From Mucilaginibacter gotjawali (GTDB lineage: Bacteria > Bacteroidota > Bacteroidia > Sphingobacteriales > Sphingobacteriaceae): a stretch of 64,000 nt of DNA. Shown here piece by piece: positions 16,791 to 28,000 of this stretch; within the stretch, counting starts at the first letter, position 1, and each line of letters opens with the position of its first letter. Under the pieces are notes generated by a model, which was given only the letters and a program-made list of their open reading frames with translations, did not search any database and had not been told where the DNA came from. The stretch is from contig NZ_AP017313.1 in NCBI RefSeq assembly GCF_002355435.1, forward strand, positions 5,580,001 through 5,644,000, read 5' to 3'. Made by a program: the position numbers and the translations under genes.

Positions 16791-19220
16791 TTAAAGACCA
16801 GGGAAATTATAAGTAAGCCTGAAACCCTGGATAAGTTTGGTGAACTTGCCAAAAGCCAGGCCATAATCCAGCCTTATTAATGTTCGTTTTACGCCTACGT
16901 AAACTTCCTGATATGCAGGCAGGGTTCCCTGGGCAAGATAAGAGCCTCCTATGATCTCTTCAAGGTGAAGTTTTTTGATCAGCGGAACACGGCTGAATAA
17001 TATCCCGGTAAAATTATGTTCAGCATGTGCTTCAAAAAAAGCTTTATCGGTGCTGTAGGTATAGTAATTTAAAAAATGAAAGCCACCGGATGAGGCATCA
17101 TAAAAAAAACTTTGCCCGCCGTGAAAATGGTAATAATCCGGGTAATAAAGGTTCCGGGTGTTTAAAAATTTACCGGCGGAAAATAAAAATGCGCTGTACC
17201 CGTAAATCCCCATTTTTAACCCGTTCATGAAGACGTCGGCCGAAACCATATCATAATCCGCAACTGATCCGAACGCAGGTATACCCTTACGGTAATTTAG
17301 CCTCAAAATGGGGTATTTAGGTGCCAAAATAAATTTACCTTCGGGCGTTATTGCGTATTGCTGATTAAATGTGAATGTGACCGATCCGCGAAGGGTTAGC
17401 GCACGGTAATGCGGAAACAAAGGTGTTTTGGAATTGGGATCAATCGGGTTATTTGACGTAATAGCTACACTGTCCCTGTTAAAGGTATGCGTGGTGGTAT
17501 TAAATAACGAATTTCTGTTTGCATATTCGAACTCCCCGTTTAATAAAACGCCATTTGCAATTTCTCCGCTCGTCCCCGCCATAACGAACCTCGACTGGTA
17601 AAGTTTAAGATAGTTGTTCCCAAAATACAGGGTGCTTAAAGAATTTAGGAATAAGCTTAACGACCCGGTATTGTTAAGATCAAGAAAATCTGTGCCGGCA
17701 CGCATGTAAACATTAGCCTTGCGGAAGGAGTTGTATACATAATTAGCGAGCACATTGGCATTAAATTGGTGATCTGCGAACCCATACCTTATATTGGGTA
17801 TAATAGAAAGGTTTTTTTGCCTTTCGTATATGTGGGTATATTTAACTTTAAAGTCGGCACCCCAGCCTTCTACTGTATTATAAAAGAAAGTATTGAAAGG
17901 TGATGGAATTGAAATTGATGTACTGTTATTGTAATTACTAATGGTATACCCCCAAAGCAAATAAGGTAATAGCCTGAAGCGGTTGTTCTCGCGCTGAAGG
18001 GAATCGGTTAAGGCGGTATTTGGTTGGAAACCTGCAGCAGGTTTGCCCATAGTATAAAGCTTTTCTTCGCCATGGGTAAGTATGAGCGGCCTGTTTTGCT
18101 CCCAGAACCGGTTGTCTTTCCGGTAATCTTTAACAGGATAATAAAACTTCGCCACATCGCTTTCCTTCTTTAGGGTATCCGGGTGAATATCCTGGTATAC
18201 ATGCAGTAATAGGCCCGAATATTTAAAACCTAAAAAATTGCCGTAATAATTAAACTGCATGGCCTGGGTTAGCCAGTTGCCATCAGCCACCGGTACATAT
18301 TGCTGATGAATACTAACTGAATCAATAAAATCAATATGGGCATCAAGCGACAGCCGCAGTTCGGCTGCGTACAGCAACCATTCTTTATCAACAATATAAA
18401 TTGTGCCGCTAAACAGATGCTCATCTTTTCGCATAGGCGATACGCTGATCTTGTCGATCAAATAGCTGTGATCAGTAAACTGCGCTATTAATTTGTACCG
18501 GTAGTATTTTATGGCCCGGGCTGATAATGGCGAGATGAAGGCATGTTCATTAAACCCGTTCAGGTATAAATTATTTTGATAAAAATCGATGTGCAACTCG
18601 GGCACCTTATTGAAATTGAAAATATCCCGGCTATTTTTAGTAATGATACCCGCGGTTATTTGTGATCCATCATAATTTTTTGACGGTATTTTAAAAGATG
18701 CCAGTGATTCCGAAAAGTTAATAATACCCTTTCTGTCGGGGCTCATGTGCATTTGATAAGCCACTATATTTTTTATTAATTTTTTTGGCACAGCGGTTAA
18801 CCGCTGCAATTCGCGCGAATAAAGTGTACCTGAATATGCAGCAGGTTTACCCGGGATATTTTGCCGGGCTATTACCTGGCTAATAATAGCATCTGCATTG
18901 TCAACCGAAAGGTTGGTGCCTGCTACGCGCGATAACTGAATATCAAGGGTGACCGGGCTGCGTTCAATATTTATTGTTTTCACTAAAGGTAAAAAACCAG
19001 GTGAGCGAAAATCGACGGTATAAATACCCGGATCTAAATTCAGGCGGTAAGCACCCTCTTCATTTGTAAAAGTGCCTTTGTGGATACTATCTACCCAAAC
19101 CGAAACAAAGGTGATATGATTACCCTTATCATCAGAAATGATTCCGCTAAGCCCGGCACTTTGCGCCGAGACTTTTAAGGAAAAAATAACAACCAGTATA
19201 GAGATGCAGGCAATTCGCAT
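16791..19220 (-). CDS. DUF5686 outer-membrane protein with carboxypeptidase-like regulatory domain
   Basis: 809 residues. A signal peptide (MRIACISILVVIFSLKVSAQ) precedes a CarboxypepD_reg-like beta-sandwich (about 22-100: GLSGIISDDKGNHITFVSVW, then GTFTNEEGAYRLNLDPGIY). The remainder is a long region of alternating aromatic beta-strands ending in a family-typical FGKFTKLIQGFRLTYNFPG C-terminus, as in the DUF5686 family of Bacteroidetes outer-membrane proteins. It is most likely a 16- to 20-strand barrel with a periplasmic plug-like domain. The molecular function of the family is not established. It is monocistronic; nothing in the 286-base upstream gap stands out except the terminator of the next gene. 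Confidence 0.8.
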   Translation of the reverse strand: MRIACISILVVIFSLKVSAQSAGLSGIISDDKGNHITFVSVWVDSIHKGTFTNEEGAYRLNLDPGIYTVDFRSPGFLPLVKTINIERSPVTLDIQLSRVAGTNLSVDNADAIISQVIARQNIPGKPAAYSGTLYSRELQRLTAVPKKLIKNIVAYQMHMSPDRKGIINFSESLASFKIPSKNYDGSQITAGIITKNSRDIFNFNKVPELHIDFYQNNLYLNGFNEHAFISPLSARAIKYYRYKLIAQFTDHSYLIDKISVSPMRKDEHLFSGTIYIVDKEWLLYAAELRLSLDAHIDFIDSVSIHQQYVPVADGNWLTQAMQFNYYGNFLGFKYSGLLLHVYQDIHPDTLKKESDVAKFYYPVKDYRKDNRFWEQNRPLILTHGEEKLYTMGKPAAGFQPNTALTDSLQRENNRFRLLPYLLWGYTISNYNNSTSISIPSPFNTFFYNTVEGWGADFKVKYTHIYERQKNLSIIPNIRYGFADHQFNANVLANYVYNSFRKANVYMRAGTDFLDLNNTGSLSLFLNSLSTLYFGNNYLKLYQSRFVMAGTSGEIANGVLLNGEFEYANRNSLFNTTTHTFNRDSVAITSNNPIDPNSKTPLFPHYRALTLRGSVTFTFNQQYAITPEGKFILAPKYPILRLNYRKGIPAFGSVADYDMVSADVFMNGLKMGIYGYSAFLFSAGKFLNTRNLYYPDYYHFHGGQSFFYDASSGGFHFLNYYTYSTDKAFFEAHAEHNFTGILFSRVPLIKKLHLEEIIGGSYLAQGTLPAYQEVYVGVKRTLIRLDYGLAFGKFTKLIQGFRLTYNFPGL

Positions 19221-19452
19221 GAGTTAGTTGTTAAGGGTTTAAACGGCATGTGCCACCAGGATAATAAAAACCGGCGTCATAAAAACAACATTGCTTTTCG
19301 ATACAAAGTACTTTAATAAAGCTTGTTTTAATATGATAGCGGGCAGCGATAAAACTGATGCCCATCATAAATAAAAGGCAAAAGGGTGTCCCCCGGTTTT
19401 AAATCTTTTCAGTTTCCCGGAGGCTGGCCGGGTATATATCAATTTTTGAAAG

Positions 19453-19486
19453 CAAAAAAAAGCCTTTGATCTTCCGACCAAAGGCT
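19453..19486 (-). terminator. Rho-independent terminator of the phosphorylase gene
   Basis: On the minus strand AGCCTTTG and CAAAGGCT (19486-19479 and 19468-19461) form an 8-bp stem with a 10-base loop followed by a run of seven or more T. It lies 20 bases past the phosphorylase stop codon. Confidence 0.85.
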
Positions 19487-19506
19487 CCTTCAATTTATAG
19501 TTTAGC

Positions 19507-21156
19507 TTAGTTATACATTTTTCCGTAATACTCATCCACCATACGGCCCGAGTCGAATTCAGGCACTATATCAGTTGCCGCTTTTCGTATAATGGCATGC
19601 CATTTCTTTTCATCTTCATAGTACATTGGCAACACCACATTTTCAAGCGCATCCATCAGGTTGTTAGCCTCAATATGATTAGTTTCATCATTCCAAAGGC
19701 CTTGTGTTGCCGGTTGTATTACAAAACTATTTACCTGGTCGACGGCAAATTCAGGCACCCATCCATCGGGCAATGAAAGGTTGATACTGCCATTAAACGC
19801 CGCAGTCATTCCGCTGGTACCCGAAGCTTCACGGTACATGCTCGGGTTATTCAGCCAAACGTCTGAACCCTTTTTTACAAGTGCCGAAAGGCCGAGCTCA
19901 TACCCGGTGAGCACTGCACAATTGGCCAGTGGTTTGGCCCTGCGGATGATCTGGTTAAACTGCTCTATCGCCCCAAAATCTTCAGGATATGGTTTACCTG
20001 CCCAGATCACCTGTACCGGGTGCTTACTGTTAAATATCATTTTGATGAACCTGTCCCAATCGCGCATCATCAGGTCGGCGCGTTTGTAACCGGCGAAACG
20101 CCGCGCCCAAACAATAGTGAGCACATTTTCATCAAATATTTTACCACATTGGTCAGCCACCACTTTAAAAAGATCTTTTTTCATTTCCTTTTTTCGGGCT
20201 GCAATGGCGGCATCTGAGTTACCGGCCAACGCTATTTCCAGCTTTTCGTCTTTCCAGTAGGTTTTATTTTGCGCGTTGGTAATTGCTATAATATCGCAGA
20301 TCCCTTTATTATCCTTCCACATATCCCTGGCCACTTCGGCATGCATTTTTGATACGCCATTGGCCTTATGCGCAAATTTTAAGGCAGCAACCGTGTAGTT
20401 AAGGTAATCGCCCTCCATCCCTAAGATGTGTTTTACCTCATGCGACTGCAAGTGATAAAAAAACGACATCTCTTTTAACAGGTCATAGCGGTGCGATTCA
20501 TTACCGGCAGCTTCGGGTGTGTGGGTGGTAAATACCACTCTCTTTTTAACCTCATCCAGATTTTGAAATTTTGAATACAGGTAAAAATTCAGGGGCAGCG
20601 AATGGCCCTCGTTCATATGGTAAATATCCCGCTCCAATCCCAGTATATCCAGCAACATGGCGCCGCCGATACCTAATATAATGGACTGGGCTATGCGGGT
20701 TGCTTCATTTGAATCATACAGGCGATAAGTAATAGAACGGGAAGCTTCATCATTTTCGTTCAGGTTGGTCGTCAGCAAAAATAATGGCGCCGAACCGAAT
20801 GTTTCGGGCTTTAACAGATAGGCCTTTACATGTACAGGGGAATCATGCACCGGCACAGTGAACATAATGCCGGTATCCTGCAAAAAAGCGTATTGCTTTT
20901 CAACATACATCGGTTTCATATCGGCGTTCATGTCGCGAAACTGATCATAATAACCATATTTCCACAACATGCCTATACCAACCGTATTTTGTTTTAATTC
21001 GTAAGCGCTTCGTAAATGCGAACCCGCTAAAAACCCTAAACCCCCACTATAGATCTTTAGCGCCTGGTCGATAGCAAACTCCATAGAGAAGTAGGCAACT
21101 GCTTTATTATATTTTGGATCGGGTGTGTACCCAAAAATTTCTTCTTTTGATATCAT
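19507..21156 (-). CDS. glgP: Alpha-glucan phosphorylase family protein (GT35, short form)
   Basis: 549 residues, matching the short alpha-glucan phosphorylase group that lacks part of the central region of classical glycogen phosphorylases. Visible landmarks are VAYFSMEFAI (about 20), GGLGFLAGSHLRSAYEL (38-54), YHMNEGHS, FTTHTPEAAGN, WARRFAGYKRADL, and REASGTSGMTAAFNGSINLS near residue 445. The family degrades alpha-1,4-glucans with phosphate to glucose-1-phosphate using PLP bound to a lysine. In family members I know, that lysine directly follows the GNM/SGM of this motif; here the codon is ACT (Thr), so the cofactor and activity are uncertain. No glycogen synthesis gene is nearby. Confidence 0.8.
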   Translation of the reverse strand: MISKEEIFGYTPDPKYNKAVAYFSMEFAIDQALKIYSGGLGFLAGSHLRSAYELKQNTVGIGMLWKYGYYDQFRDMNADMKPMYVEKQYAFLQDTGIMFTVPVHDSPVHVKAYLLKPETFGSAPLFLLTTNLNENDEASRSITYRLYDSNEATRIAQSIILGIGGAMLLDILGLERDIYHMNEGHSLPLNFYLYSKFQNLDEVKKRVVFTTHTPEAAGNESHRYDLLKEMSFFYHLQSHEVKHILGMEGDYLNYTVAALKFAHKANGVSKMHAEVARDMWKDNKGICDIIAITNAQNKTYWKDEKLEIALAGNSDAAIAARKKEMKKDLFKVVADQCGKIFDENVLTIVWARRFAGYKRADLMMRDWDRFIKMIFNSKHPVQVIWAGKPYPEDFGAIEQFNQIIRRAKPLANCAVLTGYELGLSALVKKGSDVWLNNPSMYREASGTSGMTAAFNGSINLSLPDGWVPEFAVDQVNSFVIQPATQGLWNDETNHIEANNLMDALENVVLPMYYEDEKKWHAIIRKAATDIVPEFDSGRMVDEYYGKMYN

Positions 21157-21301
21157 AGTATTTATTTAACCTTTTTTAAGGTGGCAATATTAGGACATAT
21201 AAACGAGAATTAAAACCCGGATACACCTAAAATTACCCTTTAAACTTCCAATTAAAATATGTCGATTTTATTGAAAATCAGTAATATAATTTAACTTGTT
21301 G

Positions 21302-23028
21302 TTATAACTTTAACACCAGGGTATTGTTTTCAGGGTTCATTCTAAAAACCGCACCGTTAAGCGGAACTGAGAATGAGCCTCTAACTGCTATCGCCTTATA
21401 CTTCATCCCTTCAAATACGGCGGCGACCTCATGAGCTGAGATTTTTTAAATGGCAAACTGGCGTTCGGGCCGGTTGCGAGGTCGAGATACCAATCAATCG
21501 TATTATTACCTGAAACCGTAATTTTTAACTCCTGCTCCGTTAACGCTATTTTAAGGACAGCGGCAAAAGATGTTAAGGGCCACGAAATCTTTAATTTTCC
21601 GGGTGTGGCATCCTCTACTACCGGGTCTTTTCCTTCCAGCAATATTTCTTTTCCATCTTTTATCGCTTTAAATTGCAGGCCCGCAATCTTCCCCGCCGAA
21701 CTCCAGATATAGCCATCAACCAAAGGCAACGTAAAAAAGGTACATTCGTTTGAAGTGGCTGCATTTGTTTCGTAAACGGAAGGAAATTTTTGGTTAAATA
21801 AATGAATATCCCTGAATTTAAGGGTATTGTTTTCCCAAAGCAAATTAGCCCGGTAAAACCGGCTGTCGAACCAAACTGTTTTCCGGTTACCGCCGTCAAT
21901 ATCTTTGGTTACCGTTTCCGATGTTGCCGGCGTTACTTTATATTTTTTTCGGAACCACATTCCCGAAGCAGCCAGCGTTTCCACTTTTATTTTGTGTTCA
22001 GCCTTTAGCCTGGCTATTAGCGGCATTTGAATTTCAAACCCTTTGGCCATGGCGTCCCAGGTAAATGAATTTTCCTGTCCGGCCTGGGTATACGCAAATT
22101 CCATTGAAGCGCCCCTGGTAAATTCTTTAAAGAACCAGTTAACCCAGGTAGAATCACCTCCGGCATGCTCATATACGGGTTCAAGGGTGGTAACGCCCTG
22201 CCTGGCGCTGCCCAGGCCATTATCATACTGCCTTACAGGGTCGCTGCCAAGCATCCTGAAAATGGGAACGGGGATCTGCCCTGCCTCGTCCTGGGCAGGC
22301 ATGTATGAATTAATTTTGCTGGGATAATACGCCTGGTTCCAGTAGCCGCCCCATAAAGTGTACCCATCCGTACCGTATTGGTCTTTGCAATTTGCTGATG
22401 CTACGATATGATATTTTTGATACATATAATTAAGCGTATGGGCATCAATAAACCACGAGGCAACTGATTTGGGGTAGTATCCAAAGATCTTCCTGAAATC
22501 ACGCATATACACATCGGCAAGTTTTTCGCGCTCTGCCGGACTATATCCTGTAGAGAAACCAATGTTGGCCCGCCAGTCCCAGGGGTAACGGCCACGCCAT
22601 TTTAAACCGGCCCGCTCCACCAGCGGTTGCGGAATTTCCCACCAGGCGCCAATTTCGCAGGAGTCCCGCGGCAAACTTTTTAACAATTTTTGATAACGGG
22701 GATCGAGCAGGGCATCGTATTGCAATAAAAAAGTACCGCCGAGTTTGTACTTTTTCATGATCGCTACCTGTTTTACAACGGTTTGATAAAGTACGTCTTC
22801 GGTGATCTTCGGATCCCGGGGTTCCAGCAGCCGGATAAAATTTACAATGTTCACTATTTTAGGGTGATCAATACCTTTCGCAAGTATACCAGGATGCCTG
22901 ACTGTAGTTGTAAACGATAAAACCGGGCTTACGCCCGCCAATACCAATACCACAAGCCAATACTTTTTCAAAAAAAAACGGTTTTTTAATTTAGTTACCC
23001 GTGCATTGTTGTTTAGCATAAGCGGCAA
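21302..23028 (-). CDS. Secreted conserved protein of unknown function, frameshifted near C-terminus
   Basis: A signal peptide (residues about 20-40: KKYWLVVLVLAGVSPVLSF) precedes about 500 residues rich in Trp and Tyr, with alternating helices and strands (EIGAWWEIPQPLVERAG, ASWFIDAHTL, QYGTDGYTLWGGYWNQAYYP) reminiscent of a TIM-barrel or NodB-like carbohydrate-active domain followed by a beta-sandwich. I do not recognise the family. The zero frame ends at 21403 with LMRSPPYLKG, but the -1 frame continues from the six-T run at 21442-21447 with SAHEVAAVFEGMKYKAIAV... to a stop at 21302, about 46 plausible residues. One missing base in that run explains the break. The true product is therefore probably about 575 residues. 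Confidence 0.65.
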
Positions 23029-23128
23029 AATTGTTTACCTGCAATTATAAGCCATTTAAACACAAAAACAGGCCGATTGCCCCCATTTTACCACGCGCAA
23101 AAAGTTTATTTTTTTTTCCTTATTGTTA

Positions 23129-23854
23129 TTAAGCGGGATTCAACCGGTTAAAAGCAGCCTGTATTTCCTCATGTGTTCCATTAGCCATTGCTGCGCTAAA
23201 GCCAAATGTAATTTCAGTTTTGCCTTCCTTTAATTGCTCAAAAACGGCGTCGACAAAAGCGCTTACCGGAGGTTGTGTATCATGTAAACCTTTGCCGCCA
23301 AGATCAGTATTAAGCGCAGGCGGGATCAATTCGATCACCTCTATGTTTTTTGCTTTTAGTAAATAGCGCGATGACAGCGTAAATGAATGAAAGAATGCTT
23401 TGGTGGCACAATATACCGGCACTTTGGCAAACTGCACAAAAGCCAGGCCTGAGCTCACATTGATGATCGTGTTCAAAGACGGCAATTTGCTGAAAAGACC
23501 GGTTAGGTGAACGGGTGCTTCAATGTTTGTGATGATCTCATCTTTAGCACGCTGGAAGAAATTATCATCGCTGATATTCATCCATTGTTGTATGCCCGCG
23601 TTGTTTACCAGTACATTTAAATCGGGATGGTTTTCGGCAACCCAATTGTATAATTCAACGCGCTCCTCTTCAACACCTAAATCGCACACTTTGGTGATTA
23701 CTGATGGATGTTTTTCAGCAACTTCTTTTAAAACCGATTCCCGTCTGCCGCAAACAATTACAGTATTGTTTTCCTGTATAAATCTTTCAGTAAGCCCCAG
23801 CCCAATGCCGCTTGCACCGCCGGTGATCAGTATTTTGTTGTTTGATAGTTTCAT
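23129..23854 (-). CDS. Short-chain dehydrogenase/reductase (DltE-like)
   Basis: 241 residues from ATG 23854 (MKLSNNKILITGGASGIG); the upstream in-frame start at 23911 adds residues that do not belong to the fold. Classical SDR motifs are TGGASGIG (cofactor loop, residues 10-17), CDLG (adenine), NNAG (about 89), Ser-Ser catalytic region in INVSSG, and YCATK (Tyr and Lys of the active site). The CGRR motif after the second strand suggests NADP(H) preference. The substrate is unknown; similar proteins are often annotated DltE. It stands alone between the secreted protein and rlmF. Confidence 0.85.
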   Translation of the reverse strand: MKLSNNKILITGGASGIGLGLTERFIQENNTVIVCGRRESVLKEVAEKHPSVITKVCDLGVEEERVELYNWVAENHPDLNVLVNNAGIQQWMNISDDNFFQRAKDEIITNIEAPVHLTGLFSKLPSLNTIINVSSGLAFVQFAKVPVYCATKAFFHSFTLSSRYLLKAKNIEVIELIPPALNTDLGGKGLHDTQPPVSAFVDAVFEQLKEGKTEITFGFSAAMANGTHEEIQAAFNRLNPA

Positions 23855-23977
23855 TTTCTTAATCTTTTTATGATACAAAGATGCAGCAAAAACCAGGCTA
23901 GCTGTTTGCAAATATCAATCTCATGTTTGCAAAATTCAAATAATAGCGTTGCGTAAAAATTGCCGGATACAGGTCTC

Positions 23978-24937
23978 CTACCAGTAGGTCTTTCGCCAAT
24001 CGGCTTGTTCAGGCGGGGTTAAAAATGTCCAGGCCACTATGCGGCTGGTTTTTTGCCCATGCATCATGCTGATGGTTTTTACATCCAGCGCGTTTACTGC
24101 TTTCAGTGCTTTATAAATAACAGGGAGCGTATCTTTTTTGGAAACCAGGGTCGAGAACCACAAACATTGCTTTGCCACAAGGGCGCTTTGCTCCACCATG
24201 CGGCGTATAAATCCGGCTTCGCCGCCATAACACCATAGCTCCGTTTTCTGTCCGCCGAAATTTAAGGCTGCGTTTTGCTTAGCGATCCCCAATTTTTTCC
24301 ATTTGGTAGCTGCGGACAGCTGTGCTTCCTGTAGGGATGCATGAAAGGGGGGATTACAGATAGTAATATCAAAACCCTCGCCTTCTTTAATAATTCCTTT
24401 AAAAATATTTGCTTTATTAGTTTGTAAACGGAAGATGATCTTATCCTTAAAGCCTTCGTTTGCTGCCAGAATCTCTTTGGCCGCCCTGATGGCCGCCGGA
24501 TCAATATCTGTGCCCACAAACCGCCAGCTGTACACACTGGCGCCAATCAGGGGATACACGCAATTAGCGCCGACGCCAATGTCCAGCACATTTATTTTTT
24601 TACCCCGGGGGATTTCGCCATTATTTATTTCGGCTAACAGGTCAGCGGCGTAATGGAGATAATCTGCCCTGCCCGGTATTGGCGGGCAAAGATAACCTGC
24701 CGGGATATCCCATTTATTAATGCCGTAAAACTGTTTTAGTAAAGCCTTATTGAGCACTTTCACCGCATCCGGGTCGCTAAAATTAATGGATTCCGCATCA
24801 AACTGGTTCAGCTTAACAAAGCGGCGCAGTTCGGGCGTACCTTTCATCAGCAGCTTAAAATCATACCCTTGCCGGTGCGAGTTGCGGGGATGCAGGTTTT
24901 CTTTTTCGGCGGGGGTTTGTGTTGGAACAGCTGACAT
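23978..24937 (-). CDS. rlmF: 23S rRNA (adenine(1618)-N6)-methyltransferase
   Basis: 319 residues, normal length. The N-terminal HPRNSHRQGYDF and LCPPIPGRADYLHYAADLL motifs are diagnostic for RlmF/YbiN. The SAM-binding motif I is LDIGVGANCVYPL (118-130), acidic residue in GTDIDP (about 143-148), and the catalytic motif IV is NPPF (195-198), typical of adenine-N6 methyltransferases. It modifies A1618 in 23S rRNA. A possible Bacteroidetes -7 box (TAGCTTTG on the minus strand, 24980-24973) lies 36 bases upstream of the start codon. Confidence 0.93.
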   Translation of the reverse strand: MSAVPTQTPAEKENLHPRNSHRQGYDFKLLMKGTPELRRFVKLNQFDAESINFSDPDAVKVLNKALLKQFYGINKWDIPAGYLCPPIPGRADYLHYAADLLAEINNGEIPRGKKINVLDIGVGANCVYPLIGASVYSWRFVGTDIDPAAIRAAKEILAANEGFKDKIIFRLQTNKANIFKGIIKEGEGFDITICNPPFHASLQEAQLSAATKWKKLGIAKQNAALNFGGQKTELWCYGGEAGFIRRMVEQSALVAKQCLWFSTLVSKKDTLPVIYKALKAVNALDVKTISMMHGQKTSRIVAWTFLTPPEQADWRKTYW

Positions 24938-24972
24938 TGGTTAAATTAAGGAAGCGGAAAACACTTCTGGTG

Positions 24973-24980
24973 CAAAGCTA
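24973..24980 (-). promoter_or_regulatory. Possible -7 element of rlmF
   Basis: TAGCTTTG on the minus strand fits the Bacteroidetes TAnnTTTG consensus and is well placed before rlmF, but no TTG is found at the proper -33 distance. Confidence 0.3.
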
Positions 24981-25058
24981 CAAAAAACGGAACAGTAAAA
25001 GAGAACGTGTTGTGCGCGCAGCGACGTGATAATACAGATCCCAAACCTGACCTATTAT

Positions 25059-28000
25059 TTACCATTTAAGAATTAAAAAACCAGATTTGCGCTTTGCGAC
25101 ATCACCTACTTTATATTCTAACAGGTAAAAATATGTGCCGGATTGTTGCTTTTTGCCATTTTTATTGGAATGCCCGTCAAAAACCGTTGTAATGTTGTCG
25201 TATCCAATCGTCTCGAAAATTACTTCTCCGGCTTTATTCATGATCGTTAATTTATTATCAGGGTAAGCAGTAATTCCGTCGATCATCAAAAAATCATTAA
25301 TACCGTCCCCGTTTGGTGATACTGCCTGATGTATTTTTATTAGATCCGAAAGCTGCTGGTTATCAAACGGATCTACAACACTTACCGGCACATAAATGCT
25401 GTTTGCAGCCGGCATTGCCCTGGTAATAATCAAAGTATATGTTTTTGATGTTGTTCCATTTTGTGCAGTTGTTTTTATTACAATAGTATCAGATCCAACG
25501 GCTAAAGGAACAGGAGCTGACGCAAGGCCTGATTTTACAGGTATATTGTTTATTGTTATGGTCGCATTTGTATCCGCGGTTGCCGGTGTCAACGTCATTA
25601 CAGCAACAGCATTGGCCACAGAAGCCGCATAGCCGGTTGTTGTAGCCGAAAAAACCGGCGATAACGTCCCCGAACTTAATTGAAGCGAAACAAGGTTAGC
25701 ATTTGAGCTTTTTACACGGGTTACAGTTACCGCATAGGTTTTTGTGGTAACGCCATCCTCGGCCTGTGTTGTCACGTTAATAATATTGGGGCCAACTATT
25801 AAAGGAATCGCTGTAGATGACGTGCCTGATTTTACCGGCATATTGTTTACCATTACTGTTGCCGTAGAGTCGCTTACTGTTGGTGTAAAAGCTATCGACG
25901 TTACATTGTTAGCTACAAAGGAGGCATAACTGGTTTTTGTTGTTGCAAAAACCGGCGTCAGCGTCCCCGTACTTAAGGCCAAACTGGCAAGCCCGGCATT
26001 TTCTGAAGGCCCGGCTCTCGTTAATATTACCGTATAAGTTTTCGTTGTTATTCCGTCCTGGGCAGCAACCACTATATTGATCGTATTTGAGCCGATAGAC
26101 AATGGAACTACCGCAGATGCCATACCAGAAAGTACAGGCAAGCCGTTAACTGTTATTGTTGCCGTCGCATCACTAACGGTTGGGGTCACGTTAACTGAGG
26201 CAACGGTATAAGCTATTGCTGCCGTGTAGGCAAACCGTCCGGGCGCAAAAGCAGGGGTTAATGTCCCAACATTCAATACCATGCCGGCAAGGCTTGCATT
26301 TGCGGATGGAGCCGCTCGCGTTATCACTGCGGTGTACGCTTTGGTTGTTATCCCGTCCTGCGCAGTAACAGTTGTAGTAACAGTATTTGTACCTACGGAC
26401 AAAGCAATTGCCGGTGCCGCTGTGCCTGATGGTACTGCGGCACCATTAACTGTTATTGTTGCTGTAGCGTCGCCAGCAGTTGGCACCAGCGTTAACGAAC
26501 TTATCGTAAATGGCACTTTCGCTGTATATGCTACCCGTCCGGACGCAAAAACAGGCGTCAATGTAGCATTGCTTAACGTAAGGCTGATTAGGTTCGCATT
26601 AGTGGATGGCGCAGCCCTGGTAACGATGATAGTATACTTTTTAATTGTTATCCCATCCTGGGCCGTAACGGCGGCGGTAACGGTATTAGCACCAACGAAT
26701 AATGGCATAAAAGCCGTTGGTATACCCGATTGCATCGGCGTGCCGTTTACTGCTATTGTTGCCGTGGTATCAGCGACGGTTGAGGCGACGGCAATTGAGT
26801 TCACGGCGTAGGGTACTAAAGCTGTATATGCAAACCTCGTCGCTGTAAAAACCGGTGTTAACGTGCCGTTGCTTAATGTAAGCCCCGCGAGACTTGCATT
26901 GACCGAAGCAAGCCTGGTTACTGTAATAGTATAGGTATTTACCGTTATGCCATCCTGTGCGGTTACCGTAACGGTAATGGTATTCAGCCCGGTGTTTAAA
27001 GGAACAGGGGCCGATGCCGTACCTGATTTTGCCGGAACACCGTTAATTGTTACAGTAGCGTTTGCATCAGTAGTTACAAGGGTTATTGTTGTTGAGGCAA
27101 CCGAATTGGCGACCGAAGCTGAATAGGCTGTTGTTGCTGGCGCAAAAAGGGGCGAAAGTGCCGCAGAACCTAAACGAAGGATGTAAAGCGCGGCATTTGC
27201 AGATGGCGCGAGCCTGGTTATCGCAACTGTATAGGTCTTCGCTGTAATTCCATCCTGGGCGACCACTGTTATCGTGATCACGTTTTGGCCAATTGAAAGC
27301 GGGACGCTAGCTGACGCGGTACCGGATATCACGGCAAGTCCATTAACTTTAATATTTCCCGTTGTATCGCTTGCGGTTGGTGTTATTGTTATTGACCCCA
27401 CCGAGTAGGCCACTGTTGCAGTATAAGGAAATTTGGCTGCCGAAAAAACCGGTGTTAAGGTACCGCTGCTAATTTTAAGGTTTGCAAGGCTTGCATTTGA
27501 AGATGGTGCAGCCCTGGAAATAAGTAGCGTAGTAGTTTTAATAGTGATCCCATCCTGGGCTGTAACCGTAGTGGCGATTGTGTTTGGCCCCACAGATAAC
27601 GGGATATCAGGTGACGCGGTGCCAGGCTGCACCTGGGTTCCATTTACGGTTATCATCGCCGTCGTATCACTACCCGTGGCTGTCAATTTTACTGAACTTA
27701 CATTATAAGGTACAGATGCCGTGTAGCTGTATTTTGATGTTGAAAAAACGGGCGTTATTACCCCATTGCTTAATGTAATTCCAGCAAGGCCTGCATTTGC
27801 CGAAGGAAGCCTGCTTACAACTACCGAATATGTTTTTTCCGTGGTTCCATTCTGTGCGGTTACCGTTATACTAATGCTATTTGGGCCAATGTTTAAAGGA
27901 ATGGGGGTCGAAGCCTGGTTAGATATTACTGTCACACTATTTATTTTTATTGCAGCATTTATGTCGGCGGCAATAGGTATCACAGTAATGGAGGCCATGG

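Noticed and set aside
21436..21450. Programmed -1 ribosomal frameshift in the secreted protein
   Set aside because: The run is not arranged as an X-XXY-YYZ slippery heptamer in the zero frame and no strong downstream stem is seen, so a lost base is simpler.
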